Source: a virus. Taken from it: a stretch of 64,000 bases of DNA. Positions 1 to 8,105 of this stretch are shown here, one piece after another (position 1 is the stretch's first letter; each line of letters begins with the position of its first letter). Made by a program: the position numbers and the translations under genes. The stretch covers positions 20,395 to 84,394 of IMG/VR virus record IMGVR_UViG_3300009103_000012; one strand, written 5' to 3'. Below the pieces are notes generated by a model that saw nothing but the letters and a program-made list of their open reading frames with translations, had not been told where the DNA came from and did not search any database.

Positions 1-250
1 GGGATAAGTTATCACGTAAAATATTCATATCGGCGTATTGATGTAGATCAAGGTCTACGATGGGCATTGGTTCACCATCAGGACCCGGCTCGAATTCACC
101 TGTCTCACTTGCTTCAAAGATGAATAATATCTTTGGCATCTCTTCATTCATAGGCACATCAATAAACGGTATTTTTGACGTTAGGCCCTCATCAGCTTCC
201 TCATAACAAATCTCTGGCAACCAATGAGTTGCTCTATCGTCTGTAGACAC
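1..250 (-). CDS. Hypothetical acidic protein, 3' end beyond window
   Basis: This open frame begins at a GTG at 250, five bases after a GGAGG ribosome binding site (256-260), and runs off the left edge after about 83 codons. The readable part is acidic, with many Glu and Asp residues and a Pro/Gly-rich segment near residues 55-65 (GEFEPGPDGEP). I see no signal peptide or membrane segment. It lies downstream of the small acidic head-type genes and is probably in the same transcript. I do not recognise a family and infer no function. Confidence 0.7.
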   Translation of the reverse strand, partial: MSTDDRATHWLPEICYEEADEGLTSKIPFIDVPMNEEMPKILFIFEASETGEFEPGPDGEPMPIVDLDLHQYADMNILRDNLS

Positions 251-305
251 TATAACCTCCATATCTCAAGCATTATATTAAAAAATGAGTAGAATTAAAA
301 AATAA

Positions 306-1592
306 CTACATCGAGAGGAGGTCATTCTCCAGCTGAAAAATAATGTCAGCGAATTCTTTCCCCAGGGGGCTAGCCTTCTGTATCTTTTCTAGATCAGGGC
401 GAGGCATCTCCGCAACGAACCCAATCATCTCGCCAATGCTTTGTTTCTTGGCCTCATCAACAGCATCTGCAAATGCGACCGCCAATGTCGCTTGCTCTAT
501 AATCGGATGCCACTCTTCTGGTTTAGCATCTTTAGAAACAGCTTTCCCATCAGGGGTACCCCTGAGCTGCTCAATCATCTTATCAGCTTCATCCCCGCCG
601 GCCTCAAGAGTCGCCTTCTGTTCTTCAATGTTTTTCTCTAATTCTGCGGCTGCAGGAGCTAAATCAATTCCAGCCGAAGCGAGCTTAGGGATCAACTGTG
701 CAAGTTCTTCAAGCGACTTTGCCTGAGAAACTGCGTTCAATCCCTCGATCATATCCATATATTGCTTCTTTACTTCTTCTGCCTCTGCCTTCTTATCAGT
801 AATGACTTCCCTCATATATCCTTCAATTTTTTCACCAGCACCAGACATAGCCAGAAAGTCATCAACTAAATACTGAATATCTTCCTCACCACCAGATTTC
901 TCTTCTTTCTTTTCGTCATCACCCTCAGTCAGAATTCGCTCAAGCTCATCAATCTCGTCTAGTCCCTCAATACGTACTGTCCCACCAGACTGTCCACCAA
1001 TCTGGCCCATATCAGCAGTTGTCATCTTCATATCAGGGCCAAAAAACAAATTCTTGAGATCTCCGAGAAGACCGCCGATTGGACCCTTTGGAGGGGGCGC
1101 AGGAGGAGTATAATCACTTCCAAGCCCTAGCATCTTCGATATATTACCGAATTTATCTGCTGCATAATCTGTGATTGGCTCTGCCACATCGACTGCTTCT
1201 CTAGCCATACCGGCTCCCAAATACACACCAGGATTTGCCATGAACATAAATAACTGAGCGTCTGGAGATGAAAGGGCTTCGTCTGTTGTCTTCATCGCCG
1301 CAGCCATTTCAGAATTGTATTTATCACGCTTCTTTCGAAATTTATCCATCAATACTTTTTGCTTCGCAGGATCAAAAGTAAATGCTGATTCGATATTCGC
1401 TAATACCATATCAGCAGTGTCTTTAAGGGCAACGGTCGCGACCTTATATACATCCACAAAAGGGCCAATGAAAGTCTTGTAAAACTGCTCGCCTGAAGGC
1501 GGGACGATGTCTCCCCATGTAGCGTCGAATGTTTGCTCATTCAAGATTCGCTGGATTTCATTTCTGATAAATATCTCGTCAAGCTCTCTCAC
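306..1592 (-). CDS. Probable internal head/structural protein with N-terminal targeting peptide
   Basis: Function unknown, 428 residues. The first 19 residues form an amphipathic helix ending ILNE (Leu17-Asn-Glu19). This matches the (Leu/Ile)-X-Glu rule of T4 gp21 prohead-protease sites and recurs in at least eight other proteins here, so I infer packaging into the prohead. The middle (about residues 160-230) is Pro/Gly-rich and then Glu/Lys-rich; the rest is largely helical with coiled-coil character. The start is GTG at 1592, overlapping the previous gene by 14 bases; the binding site is weak (AAGGA about ten bases upstream). No enzymatic motif is visible. The targeting role is inferred from sequence pattern only. 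Confidence 0.75.
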   Translation of the reverse strand: MRELDEIFIRNEIQRILNEQTFDATWGDIVPPSGEQFYKTFIGPFVDVYKVATVALKDTADMVLANIESAFTFDPAKQKVLMDKFRKKRDKYNSEMAAAMKTTDEALSSPDAQLFMFMANPGVYLGAGMAREAVDVAEPITDYAADKFGNISKMLGLGSDYTPPAPPPKGPIGGLLGDLKNLFFGPDMKMTTADMGQIGGQSGGTVRIEGLDEIDELERILTEGDDEKKEEKSGGEEDIQYLVDDFLAMSGAGEKIEGYMREVITDKKAEAEEVKKQYMDMIEGLNAVSQAKSLEELAQLIPKLASAGIDLAPAAAELEKNIEEQKATLEAGGDEADKMIEQLRGTPDGKAVSKDAKPEEWHPIIEQATLAVAFADAVDEAKKQSIGEMIGFVAEMPRPDLEKIQKASPLGKEFADIIFQLENDLLSM

Positions 1593-1824
1593 GATCCATA
1601 TCCTTTTTCAATCTTGTGCCTGTTCTACTATAATAATTATCAATCAGGCGATGTTCGAATTCATTTAGTCTTTGTTTTTTCGTTTTAGGATCTCTTACTG
1701 AGAAATTTGAGCGAGCATGAGAGGGTAGTGTAACAAGCAAAAGCTTCTTTAATTCCATCCAGCTCTCGACTCCGCAATCACTGCCTAACGATATTGCTTC
1801 AGATATTATCTCTGTTTCTGTCAT
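1579..1824 (-). CDS. Small hypothetical protein
   Basis: An 81-residue protein, basic in its C-terminal half (many Lys and Arg after residue 38) with no membrane segment. It starts with an ATGA overlap on the stop codon of the upstream gene and its own end overlaps the next gene by 14 bases, so translation of all three is probably coupled. No family is recognised. The basic tail could bind nucleic acid or an acidic partner, but that is speculation. Confidence 0.65.
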   Translation of the reverse strand: MTETEIISEAISLGSDCGVESWMELKKLLLVTLPSHARSNFSVRDPKTKKQRLNEFEHRLIDNYYSRTGTRLKKDMDRERA

Positions 1825-2645
1825 CTTCTTAATCCAAAAACTGGCATTGGTCCTTCACCGGACTTTTCTTGCTTCTTTTTAGCAGAGAATGATTTACTTC
1901 GCACCTGATAAGTAGTATCCTCAAAGTTGAAATAAAATCCTGGATTCGACTCTAGTGGAATGTCAAAATTACTCTCGAGCAATCCATCAACGAATTCATT
2001 CGCCGTCTCAATAGAGAATGAATGAAGGCCAGATACGTCGGAAAGCTTTTTGCCTTCTGCAAGATACAGCATCCCCTCCATCTGTTCACGAAAGTTTGTA
2101 AAAACTCCGGTACCAGAAATATTAGATAATTGAATAATAGGGTCAATGACAAACCTGAAGGGACCAGACTCATTACACGGAGTGAATGCCTTGAACATTC
2201 TTTCTAGAAGTGGAGTAGTAGTGAGTTCGCCCTTTGGGCTTATCCTCACTGCTCGACGAAAAATAATTGCAGGACGATTTGACGATGCGGCAATCTTTAT
2301 TTCTGGGTGTAGGACCTCAAGCAAAACCCAGCTTGATGATCCTGCTACGAAAGGCCATTCATGAATACACTCACGCTCTATATTTTCCAATGCATTGAAA
2401 ACGACGTCCCGTCTTATTGGGTCCTTCATACGAGAAGCGATATCTTCTGCAGGAATAATATTCGTTCCAAGATCGAATGGATGACGAGCATAAGTGAATT
2501 TACCAGACTCGTCTAGCCTCGCGAAGATCTTAACACACTCAAAGATGGGACGAACGATAGGAGATTGATGACATAGAAAATCAGCAATCTCTAAAAGCTT
2601 CTCCCCCCCAACGCATGTCAGGTTATCCCGAGCTTCGACCAACAT
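1821..2645 (-). CDS. Hypothetical protein, possibly a nucleotidyltransferase-like fold
   Basis: Function unknown, 274 residues, predicted mixed alpha/beta. The segment with VKIFARLD (about residue 38) followed by a strand ending FTYAR, and later WVLLEVLHPE plus PAIIFRRAV (about residues 105-132), resembles the strand order of phage proteins related to nucleotidyltransferases and RNA ligases. The catalytic KxDG lysine motif is not present, so this could be a degenerate relative or a coincidence. The C-terminus is basic (SAKKKQEK). The ATG at 2645 directly follows the upstream stop codon, implying coupled translation. The fold suggestion is weak. Confidence 0.6.
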   Translation of the reverse strand: MLVEARDNLTCVGGEKLLEIADFLCHQSPIVRPIFECVKIFARLDESGKFTYARHPFDLGTNIIPAEDIASRMKDPIRRDVVFNALENIERECIHEWPFVAGSSSWVLLEVLHPEIKIAASSNRPAIIFRRAVRISPKGELTTTPLLERMFKAFTPCNESGPFRFVIDPIIQLSNISGTGVFTNFREQMEGMLYLAEGKKLSDVSGLHSFSIETANEFVDGLLESNFDIPLESNPGFYFNFEDTTYQVRSKSFSAKKKQEKSGEGPMPVFGLRR

Positions 2646-3578
2646 TTAAGCAGAGTCCGCAAGGTTTAATTTGGATTGTAGCTTAAGTTCCTCATCCTCT
2701 TTTGATATCTTCTGAGCCTTGCGCATCTTTTGTCGCAAATATTTTAGCGTACCGTTTAAGCTTGAGCGATCCGCAGACCCTCTATTCAAACTATCTCGCT
2801 GTTGGACTGTATCTTCAATTCTAGAAGAAAGATCCTGAATACAATCGGAGCTGCCGAAATCTACAATCTGACCATCTATACAACGGTGAGAATCAGAAGA
2901 TGAATAATTTTCTAGCACAAAACTAAGCTCTCTTGATTTATCAGCTAATTCGCCAACAATGATCGGTGCCTCCCCTGGAGGAAGACGATCAAGACCAAGT
3001 TCCTCAGGCTCTCCGGCTGGAGTTTTCGACTTCTCTTCTTTTTCGGGTTGAGTTATCTTTATCCCCATTTGACTTGGACGAGGAGCTTCTTCTCCAGAAG
3101 TACCTCCCGTCAAAATAGCACCAAGAGCTGCAAGGTATGAAAACAGCGCATCAGTTTCTCCTGTACCCAAACTGTCAAAATAGTCTTCAAGCGCACCGGA
3201 TATCTCTTCATCTTTCAAACTTTTGCCTGCACGAAGATTATTGATCTGTTTTTCTATCTGTTTATAGGATACCATATCTGGTATGACATCTGGTGCCTGA
3301 ACTTCAAAGTCGTCAGAAGAATCACCACCTTCATCATCAGCCGAAGGTTTCGGCTTAGCTTCAATATCCTCTTCTTCCTCTTCTTCCTCTTCTTCCTCTT
3401 CTTCAGCCTCGTCAGTTATTTCTTCTTTCTTTGCTTTTTCTGGAGCACGTAAGCCATCGTCATCAATTTGTTTTGACATTTTGGACTGTTTCGACTCTTC
3501 ATCGGTAACTTTAAAGTCTTCCTGCAGAATCTTAGAAGCAATCCCATCGGCTATCTTCATCAAATCAATTCTTCTCAT
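2646..3578 (-). CDS. Highly acidic head-type protein with poly-Glu tract
   Basis: A 310-residue very acidic protein. Its N-terminus forms a short helix ending KILQE (Leu18-Gln-Glu20), the shared candidate capsid-targeting/prohead-protease motif. A run of about a dozen Glu residues near position 60 is encoded by four perfect copies of a nine-base unit. The C-terminal third carries Cys pairs and then a Lys-rich helix. Composition resembles phage scaffold/core or internal head proteins rather than enzymes. It overlaps the previous gene by 14 bases. Scaffold or packaged-protein function is inferred from composition and the N-terminal motif. Confidence 0.7.
   Translation of the reverse strand: MRRIDLMKIADGIASKILQEDFKVTDEESKQSKMSKQIDDDGLRAPEKAKKEEITDEAEEEEEEEEEEEEDIEAKPKPSADDEGGDSSDDFEVQAPDVIPDMVSYKQIEKQINNLRAGKSLKDEEISGALEDYFDSLGTGETDALFSYLAALGAILTGGTSGEEAPRPSQMGIKITQPEKEEKSKTPAGEPEELGLDRLPPGEAPIIVGELADKSRELSFVLENYSSSDSHRCIDGQIVDFGSSDCIQDLSSRIEDTVQQRDSLNRGSADRSSLNGTLKYLRQKMRKAQKISKEDEELKLQSKLNLADSA
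3368..3403. repeat. Tandem nine-base repeat (4 copies) encoding poly-Glu
   Basis: Four perfect head-to-tail copies of CCTCTTCTT on the plus strand, reading as Glu codons in the minus-strand gene. The copies keep the reading frame, so slippage would change the length of the acidic tract by three residues at a time. Confidence 0.9.
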
Positions 3579-3747
3579 TTTTACCTCGCGTTACCCAGCG
3601 TATAGAGTTTTGCCAACGCTCAGTATACCTTCTGACTCTTTCACGCTGGGAATGATTTTGTTCGTCTTGCCTTACGGCTTCCCTAGACTGCTTTTCTCTA
3701 GCTTGTTTCTGCTCAATATCTTTCATGAATTTATCAAAATAGGACAT
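3565..3747 (-). CDS. Small charged hypothetical protein
   Basis: About 60 residues, rich in Arg, Lys, Gln and Glu, almost certainly one long helix. I chose ATG at 3747 (preceded by GAGAGTGAG) over an upstream TTG. With this start the gene overlaps its upstream neighbour by 14 bases, and its 3' end overlaps the next gene by the same distance. No family is recognised. It may be a small helical structural or regulatory protein. Confidence 0.55.
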   Translation of the reverse strand: MSYFDKFMKDIEQKQAREKQSREAVRQDEQNHSQRERVRRYTERWQNSIRWVTRGKNEKN

Positions 3748-4192
3748 GCTCACTCTCAAATGTTACGGTTAATAAAAATGTATTCGATGCGATCTTAACA
3801 ATGCCAAATGACGAAATGGTGCAATCATCTGCCTCAAATCCGTTGTCGCCCGTTAAGACAATATTAACAGGCTTACTCTCTGTGTTCTTTTTCGCATCAT
3901 GCAAAGCCTGCATAATTTCCGGGTTGCATTTAGATATCTCCATACTAAGACTTTGTCTATTTGTCTCTCCCACAAATTGTAATGTGTGGAGATTACCTAT
4001 GATTGTTGCGCACTCGGGGGGCTCTATAATTATTGAAAGCTTATTTTCTTCCGCGATAGGCTCACCCTTCTCCTGATCAAAGTCTAGACCCATGAGCTCT
4101 CTCAATCCATCAGACATGATAATATTATCCGGATTATCGAGCACCCGCTCATACTCTTTATTGATGACCCTCATATTATTATCTGTACTCAT
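3734..4192 (-). CDS. Hypothetical protein, beta-rich C-terminus
   Basis: About 152 residues. A longer frame begins at 4285, but the ATG at 4192 has a GGAG binding site nine bases upstream, and the extra hydrophobic N-terminus in the longer frame is a shadow of the neighbouring gene. The last 90 residues alternate hydrophobic and polar residues (for example LSIIIEPPE near residue 55 and FLLTVTFE near the end), suggesting a beta sandwich. No catalytic motif is visible. It sits between other small head-type genes. Function unknown. Confidence 0.6.
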   Translation of the reverse strand: MSTDNNMRVINKEYERVLDNPDNIIMSDGLRELMGLDFDQEKGEPIAEENKLSIIIEPPECATIIGNLHTLQFVGETNRQSLSMEISKCNPEIMQALHDAKKNTESKPVNIVLTGDNGFEADDCTISSFGIVKIASNTFLLTVTFESEHVLF

Positions 4193-4577
4193 AGCCAAAC
4201 TCTCCAAGCAAACCAACATCATTAAAAATATCGTCACAACGACCTGCATATTCAAGATCAAGTTCAGTAACGGCATTAACATCATGTGTCCAGACTTCTA
4301 CAGTTATTTCCATTCCTTCAATTAGAATATTGGCATGATGACCTGACTGCGCTTCATCTTCGATAAGCTCTTTAAGAAACCAATTACGCATCTGAACATC
4401 GTCAAAAGCAAATTTCTTTATGAGGCGCTCAGGACCCTGAAGTGTTCCCCAAGTACTCTCATCTACTTCAATGGGAATTTCTGGTCCTGATTCTACAACA
4501 AGTCCAAAAACTCCAGAAGAGGGATTGGCTGACTCTTTCTCGCTTAGGTAATTTTTCATTATCGATTGAAGCATCAT
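4179..4577 (-). CDS. Small acidic protein with candidate targeting motif
   Basis: A 132-residue acidic protein. The N-terminal helix ends NYLSE (Leu11-Ser-Glu13), again fitting the (Leu/Ile)-X-Glu processing rule shared by neighbours. The remainder looks like a small alpha/beta domain with no Cys cluster or nucleotide-binding loop. It starts at tandem ATG codons (4577 and 4574) just after the upstream TAG stop and overlaps the next gene by 14 bases. Function unknown; internal head location is inferred from the motif and context. Confidence 0.6.
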   Translation of the reverse strand: MMLQSIMKNYLSEKESANPSSGVFGLVVESGPEIPIEVDESTWGTLQGPERLIKKFAFDDVQMRNWFLKELIEDEAQSGHHANILIEGMEITVEVWTHDVNAVTELDLEYAGRCDDIFNDVGLLGEFGYEYR

Positions 4578-4581
4578 GTCC

Positions 4582-5607
4582 CTACTCAGCGTTCATGGCA
4601 TTGACCACACCCTGCATTAACTTGCTATGCGGCAAGCCATCAAAATAAGTCTTCGCCCGGGCATACAGCCCTGGAGTTAGATCTTTTAGTTGTGTTACTG
4701 GGTCTAAGCCGTCTCTCTTAGCATCTCGAACCATCTTATTATAGACATTCGTCAGGAAGCCGTCCCATATAAAGTATCTTAGTGGGGGCCACCCTCTAAT
4801 GGCTTCACCTGCATTCCTTAACTCATCGGCATCTTGATCGTCAATGGCATCTAATTCAACCAGTGCATTTGCAAAAAATTGCAATGCAAAGTCATTTATT
4901 TTATCCATATCACCAGGAAAATCGTCATATATCAAGCGAAAGTGTTTGAGAGCATCGCCTTCCAGCTTCTTAATACCGCTGGTGCTTAGACCCATTTCAT
5001 CAGCAATCTGCGCTAGCGTTACTTCACCAGCATGAGGATCACCCCGTTCTACAGCTGCTAAATCTTCATCACTTGGTCCGTCCCATTCATCGTCTTCATC
5101 ATCATCATAGTGTTTACCCAGCTTAAACTCATCCCAATTTCCTTCCATCAAAGAAATAAGGAGCTGATTTCTAATAACGCTTCTTGCTTCTTGGACTTCT
5201 TCTGGTTCGTTCATACCAGCTTCATCTTTCACCTGAACGCTGACCACTTCGTGATCATCAACAAACTTCTTAAATTTTTCATAAGTCTTTGTTGTTATTT
5301 TTGCGTCGTCAGGTAATTTCTGGGCGAGTGTATAAAGAGAACGAGCTAAATCTTGGGTGTTCACAGGCCTGTACTCTGGATCATCAACAGGGGGCTCATC
5401 TTCGCTGAGCTGTGTCGCCATTTGTGGCGCTGGACTTATTGGCATGTCCATTGGATCTTCTTCTTCTGGCCCATCATCCACAAATTGAGTACCGGCTCGT
5501 TCGCCATCAGCCCAACTTGACTCGCTATATTCGGGATAGCCAAAAGCCTGCTCAAAAAGTAACGCTCTTGCTTGAACCCTTAAATTACCAAAATTCTTGT
5601 TAGTCAT
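4582..5607 (-). CDS. Acidic head-type protein with targeting motif
   Basis: About 341 residues, strongly acidic. ATG at 5607 is preferred (AGGTG with six-base spacing) over GTG at 5616. From that start the N-terminal helix ends ALLFE (Leu17-Phe-Glu19), matching the shared candidate protease site. Residues 30-90 are Asp/Glu/Pro-rich and probably disordered; the C-terminal half is helical, and the segment from about 195 contains a possible helix-turn-helix-like stretch (LAQIADEMGLS). It follows a gap carrying an ACTAAATATG motif shared with other gaps. Function unknown. Confidence 0.65.
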   Translation of the reverse strand: MTNKNFGNLRVQARALLFEQAFGYPEYSESSWADGERAGTQFVDDGPEEEDPMDMPISPAPQMATQLSEDEPPVDDPEYRPVNTQDLARSLYTLAQKLPDDAKITTKTYEKFKKFVDDHEVVSVQVKDEAGMNEPEEVQEARSVIRNQLLISLMEGNWDEFKLGKHYDDDEDDEWDGPSDEDLAAVERGDPHAGEVTLAQIADEMGLSTSGIKKLEGDALKHFRLIYDDFPGDMDKINDFALQFFANALVELDAIDDQDADELRNAGEAIRGWPPLRYFIWDGFLTNVYNKMVRDAKRDGLDPVTQLKDLTPGLYARAKTYFDGLPHSKLMQGVVNAMNAE

Positions 5608-5623
5608 TATTGCCACCTCACCT

Positions 5624-5634
5624 ACTAAATATGA
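5624..5634 (-). promoter_or_regulatory. Candidate regulatory motif upstream of 5607 gene
   Basis: The gap contains plus-strand ACTAAATATGA (minus: TCATATTTAGT) about 17 bases before the ATG. Near-identical motifs lie in the gaps upstream of the genes starting at 7803 and 12241. It could be part of a phage late promoter, but it is not the T4 late consensus. Confidence 0.25.
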
Positions 5635-5652
5635 AGAAGATTAGTAGTTTTT

Positions 5653-6102
5653 CTATTGAGCTGCGGCTTGATTCATAGCGACACCGGCGCCGATTGTAAT
5701 ACCAACACCAGCAACTATCCCTATAACTAAAGCCCACTCAGGAGAAAGCCTTGGTTTTGTCAGTCTTTCCTCTAAATAAATATTGTAGTCACGATAAGCA
5801 GCTAGCTGCGTATTATAAAAATCAGTACGAATTTGAAAATTAGAATTGCATGTATCAAGCTCTAATTGCTTGGCAGATACAGCAGTTGTGACTGCTAAAT
5901 CTATGCTTGCTTGGCAGCGCTCATTTTGCTGCTCAAGATTAGCCAAAAGAGTCGCGGCATCTTCAGTGGTAAGAATGACCCCAGTAAAGGGAGCAGGTTC
6001 GCCTTCGTTAATAGGCACAGGTTCGTCAGCATAAGAAATAGCTGGATACATTACTAAAAATGCACAAATCCACGCAACGATTACTGTATTGAAAAACTTC
6101 AT
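5653..6102 (-). CDS. Exported membrane-anchored protein, possible spanin-like
   Basis: A 149-residue protein with a good signal peptide: a Lys-containing start, a hydrophobic core at residues 5-20, and a likely cut after SYA at residue 25. A helical periplasmic region with two Cys residues follows, then a Gly/Ala-rich transmembrane segment near 123-143. The protein would be exported and anchored by its C-terminus. Such layout is seen in envelope-acting phage proteins, and it lies near two other small membrane proteins that may form a lysis group. A spanin role is only a guess; there is no lipobox. No clear ribosome binding site precedes the ATG. Confidence 0.6.
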   Translation of the reverse strand: MKFFNTVIVAWICAFLVMYPAISYADEPVPINEGEPAPFTGVILTTEDAATLLANLEQQNERCQASIDLAVTTAVSAKQLELDTCNSNFQIRTDFYNTQLAAYRDYNIYLEERLTKPRLSPEWALVIGIVAGVGITIGAGVAMNQAAAQ

Positions 6103-6119
6103 ACAGAATTGTATGTTGA

Positions 6120-7115
6120 TCAGTCGTTTAGTAAACCAGCAAGTTTACGCCAGCGTTCAAGAACAAGATCACCCTCAACGTGCTGCGACTCTTTTGCTGT
6201 GTTGCCCTTCATGGCCCATCCTGTCTCTTCTTCTGCACCATAAGGTTCATTTACATCAACTTCACCTGCCGAGAGAGCTGCCACTGCTTCGGGAACATCA
6301 GGCTCATCAATAACGGGCATATCTTCACGAGTAGGGGCGCCTGAAGGAAGATCAAACGCCACAGCGCCAAGATTCTCAACAAACTTATCGACAGCGGCGT
6401 CAACGGCAGCCTCGCCGGTCTCATCGGTAAACTTTTCAATTGCTGCCTGAACAGCTGCAGGGTCCATCTGGTATGCACCATTTGCAAGATACTTTTCTAA
6501 TTGGGCGCGAATCGGAGCTTCTTTAAATTGATCGAAGCCTCCAGTCGCCGCCTTACCAGCAGTCACACCAAAGCGGCCGACTGTCAAAGCATTCAAGACA
6601 GGAATCAATTTATCAGCTGGAAAATCAACGCTATATCCACCAATCTGTGCAGAGGGATCCACCATGGCAGTAGCAACCCACCGATGGTGACCATCCATAA
6701 TGTGTTTATCGTTAGAAATAAATGCGCCCAATTCGCCACCGGCTTGGTCGTCTCTGATCATACCAAGCGCCATGCTAAGTGCCTTCTCAATATTCATGCT
6801 TGACTGGGAAGGCTTCAGGTCGGACACGGAAAAAGAAGCGCCACCGACTCCAATAACGTCATCTGCGGACCCGCCATCTGTCGCGTCCTTACCAGACGAA
6901 GTAATCGCGTGGGCCTTATTGGGGTCACCAGCAACAGATGAGAGAGGAAGCGGAAATCGATCCGTATCGACCTTCTTGGGGTCTGCATCTTCTTTCAAGA
7001 CTTCTCGGATTTCATTTAAGATTACACTACGAAGCTGGTTACCACCAAGCTTAATAGCTCCTTTTTGTGCGGGCTGCATTCCAAAAACTTCTTTTAGAGT
7101 TTTATTTCTTTTCAT
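6120..7115 (-). CDS. ParB/sulfiredoxin-like-fold protein with head-targeting N-terminus
   Basis: A 331-residue protein. At residues 141-146 it has DGHHRW, the hallmark loop of ParB/Srx-like domains, which in known families bind or cleave nucleic acid or bind CTP/ATP. The N-terminus contains two overlapping candidate prohead-protease sites, ILNE (to Glu35) and VLKE (to Glu42). The C-terminal end LERWRKLAGLL forms another short amphipathic helix. The combination suggests a ParB-fold protein carried inside the virion, but activity cannot be inferred from the motif alone. ATG at 7115 follows an AGGGGA binding site. Middle residues 200-290 are Ala/Asp-rich. Confidence 0.65.
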   Translation of the reverse strand: MKRNKTLKEVFGMQPAQKGAIKLGGNQLRSVILNEIREVLKEDADPKKVDTDRFPLPLSSVAGDPNKAHAITSSGKDATDGGSADDVIGVGGASFSVSDLKPSQSSMNIEKALSMALGMIRDDQAGGELGAFISNDKHIMDGHHRWVATAMVDPSAQIGGYSVDFPADKLIPVLNALTVGRFGVTAGKAATGGFDQFKEAPIRAQLEKYLANGAYQMDPAAVQAAIEKFTDETGEAAVDAAVDKFVENLGAVAFDLPSGAPTREDMPVIDEPDVPEAVAALSAGEVDVNEPYGAEEETGWAMKGNTAKESQHVEGDLVLERWRKLAGLLND

Positions 7116-7159
7116 TTGTATCCCCTATGCGGTCGATATTACTTCATTAAATATTCAGT

Positions 7160-7561
7160 CTAATCCAAATATTCCTTAAGTCGGTGAGCAATCTCTTCCT
7201 CTGGCGACTCTGATGTCAAAATCTCTTTTATGTTTTTTTTCTTCTCTTCATCAAGAGACCCAATTTTTTTCTTATACTTCTCTTCTGCTTCCTTATTGGC
7301 AGATAAAAAAGTTTCCAAATTTTTCTTTAACGCTTCTCGTTCCTTTTCAGTCGCCTCTTGTTCTCCAGCGACCAGAGCATCAATAAGCTTGTTCTTTTCT
7401 TCCAGAGCTTTTGCTGCATCTCTAGAGCCACGAGTTAGGGTTAACATACCCAGGACCCCCACAAGAACCCCTATCAATAATTCCCACCGCTCTTTACAGA
7501 ATTCGATAAAAGACTTCCACGCAGATATAGTCCAGGCCTTCAAAGCTAACCACGTCAACAT
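7160..7561 (-). CDS. Membrane protein with transmembrane helix and long coiled coil
   Basis: About 133 residues from ATG at 7561, which overlaps the upstream stop as TAATG; a GTG at 7579 is an alternative. One transmembrane segment (about residues 27-45, LLIGVLVGVLGML) is followed by a roughly 85-residue Glu/Lys coiled coil. This N-in, single-helix plus periplasmic-coil layout resembles inner-membrane spanins (Rz-type). It directly follows a two-helix membrane protein that could be a holin. Lysis function is an inference from topology and position; the endolysin itself is 20 kb away. Confidence 0.6.
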   Translation of the reverse strand: MLTWLALKAWTISAWKSFIEFCKERWELLIGVLVGVLGMLTLTRGSRDAAKALEEKNKLIDALVAGEQEATEKEREALKKNLETFLSANKEAEEKYKKKIGSLDEEKKKNIKEILTSESPEEEIAHRLKEYLD

Positions 7562-7803
7562 TATCTGCCGTGTCTCCACGCGATGGCAGCATCAATAACT
7601 GATTGACCACCGATATAAATCATAGCGATCATTCCCCATGTCTCGCTATCAAGACCAGCCCAGGCTAAAAGTCCGGTAGCTGTTAAGAATACAAAAAACT
7701 TTCTTGAGATAATCCTCCCGACTATCTTGTCAACTATCCCAAGCTTCTCGCCTTCCATTGCTGCTTTTGCTTCCAGCAAATCAATTTCATTATCGCCCAT
7801 CAT
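7561..7803 (-). CDS. Small two-helix membrane protein, holin candidate
   Basis: An 80-residue protein with an acidic N-terminus, then two hydrophobic segments (about residues 36-51 and 56-76) joined by a short acidic turn, and a basic end (WRHGR). Size, hairpin topology and charged tail fit class II-like holins. It is translationally coupled to the next gene, a coiled-coil membrane protein. Starts at tandem ATG codons after GAGAGG. No specific holin family is recognised. Confidence 0.6.
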   Translation of the reverse strand: MMGDNEIDLLEAKAAMEGEKLGIVDKIVGRIISRKFFVFLTATGLLAWAGLDSETWGMIAMIYIGGQSVIDAAIAWRHGR

Positions 7804-7819
7804 AACCTCTCAATTATAA

Positions 7820-7830
7820 CACTAAATATG
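7820..7830 (-). promoter_or_regulatory. Candidate regulatory motif upstream of 7803 gene
   Basis: Plus-strand ACTAAATATGG (minus CCATATTTAGT) lies in the 34-base gap about 17 bases before the ATG pair. It matches the motif in two other gaps of the left region. Possible phage-specific promoter element; no sigma70 -35 box is evident. Confidence 0.25.
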
Positions 7831-7837
7831 GATGAAG

Positions 7838-8104
7838 TTAATTATCGTCTCTATTCTGACCTGAAGAAAAACCAAACATCATCTGGGAAGGATCAATGTC
7901 TTGCAAAAAATGCGCGACCATTTCTTGTATATTCCGGACATCATTGGCTACAAGATCATTATTTCTTGAAATGGCAACAATAGCCGACTGAAGATTCTGC
8001 AATGTTAATGCTAAAGATCGATAATCTCTCTCAAGTTGAAGAATTCGCTCTTTGGCTTCTTCCAATTCTTTGGCTTTTTTACTTCTCCACGGCCACCACG
8101 ACAT
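7838..8104 (-). CDS. Small coiled-coil protein
   Basis: An 88-residue protein with a Trp/Arg/Lys-rich N-terminus (WWPWRSKK) that could touch membrane, followed by a coiled coil of about 60 residues and a polar end. ATG at 8104 has GGAG at eight bases. It lies between the ribbon-helix-helix gene and the membrane-protein pair. No family recognised; a membrane-associated scaffold or lysis regulator is possible but unproven. Confidence 0.6.
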   Translation of the reverse strand: MSWWPWRSKKAKELEEAKERILQLERDYRSLALTLQNLQSAIVAISRNNDLVANDVRNIQEMVAHFLQDIDPSQMMFGFSSGQNRDDN

Positions 8105-8105
8105 A

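Noticed and set aside
3368-3403. CRISPR-like repeat
   Set aside because: Nine-base tandem units without spacers, in frame as Glu codons.
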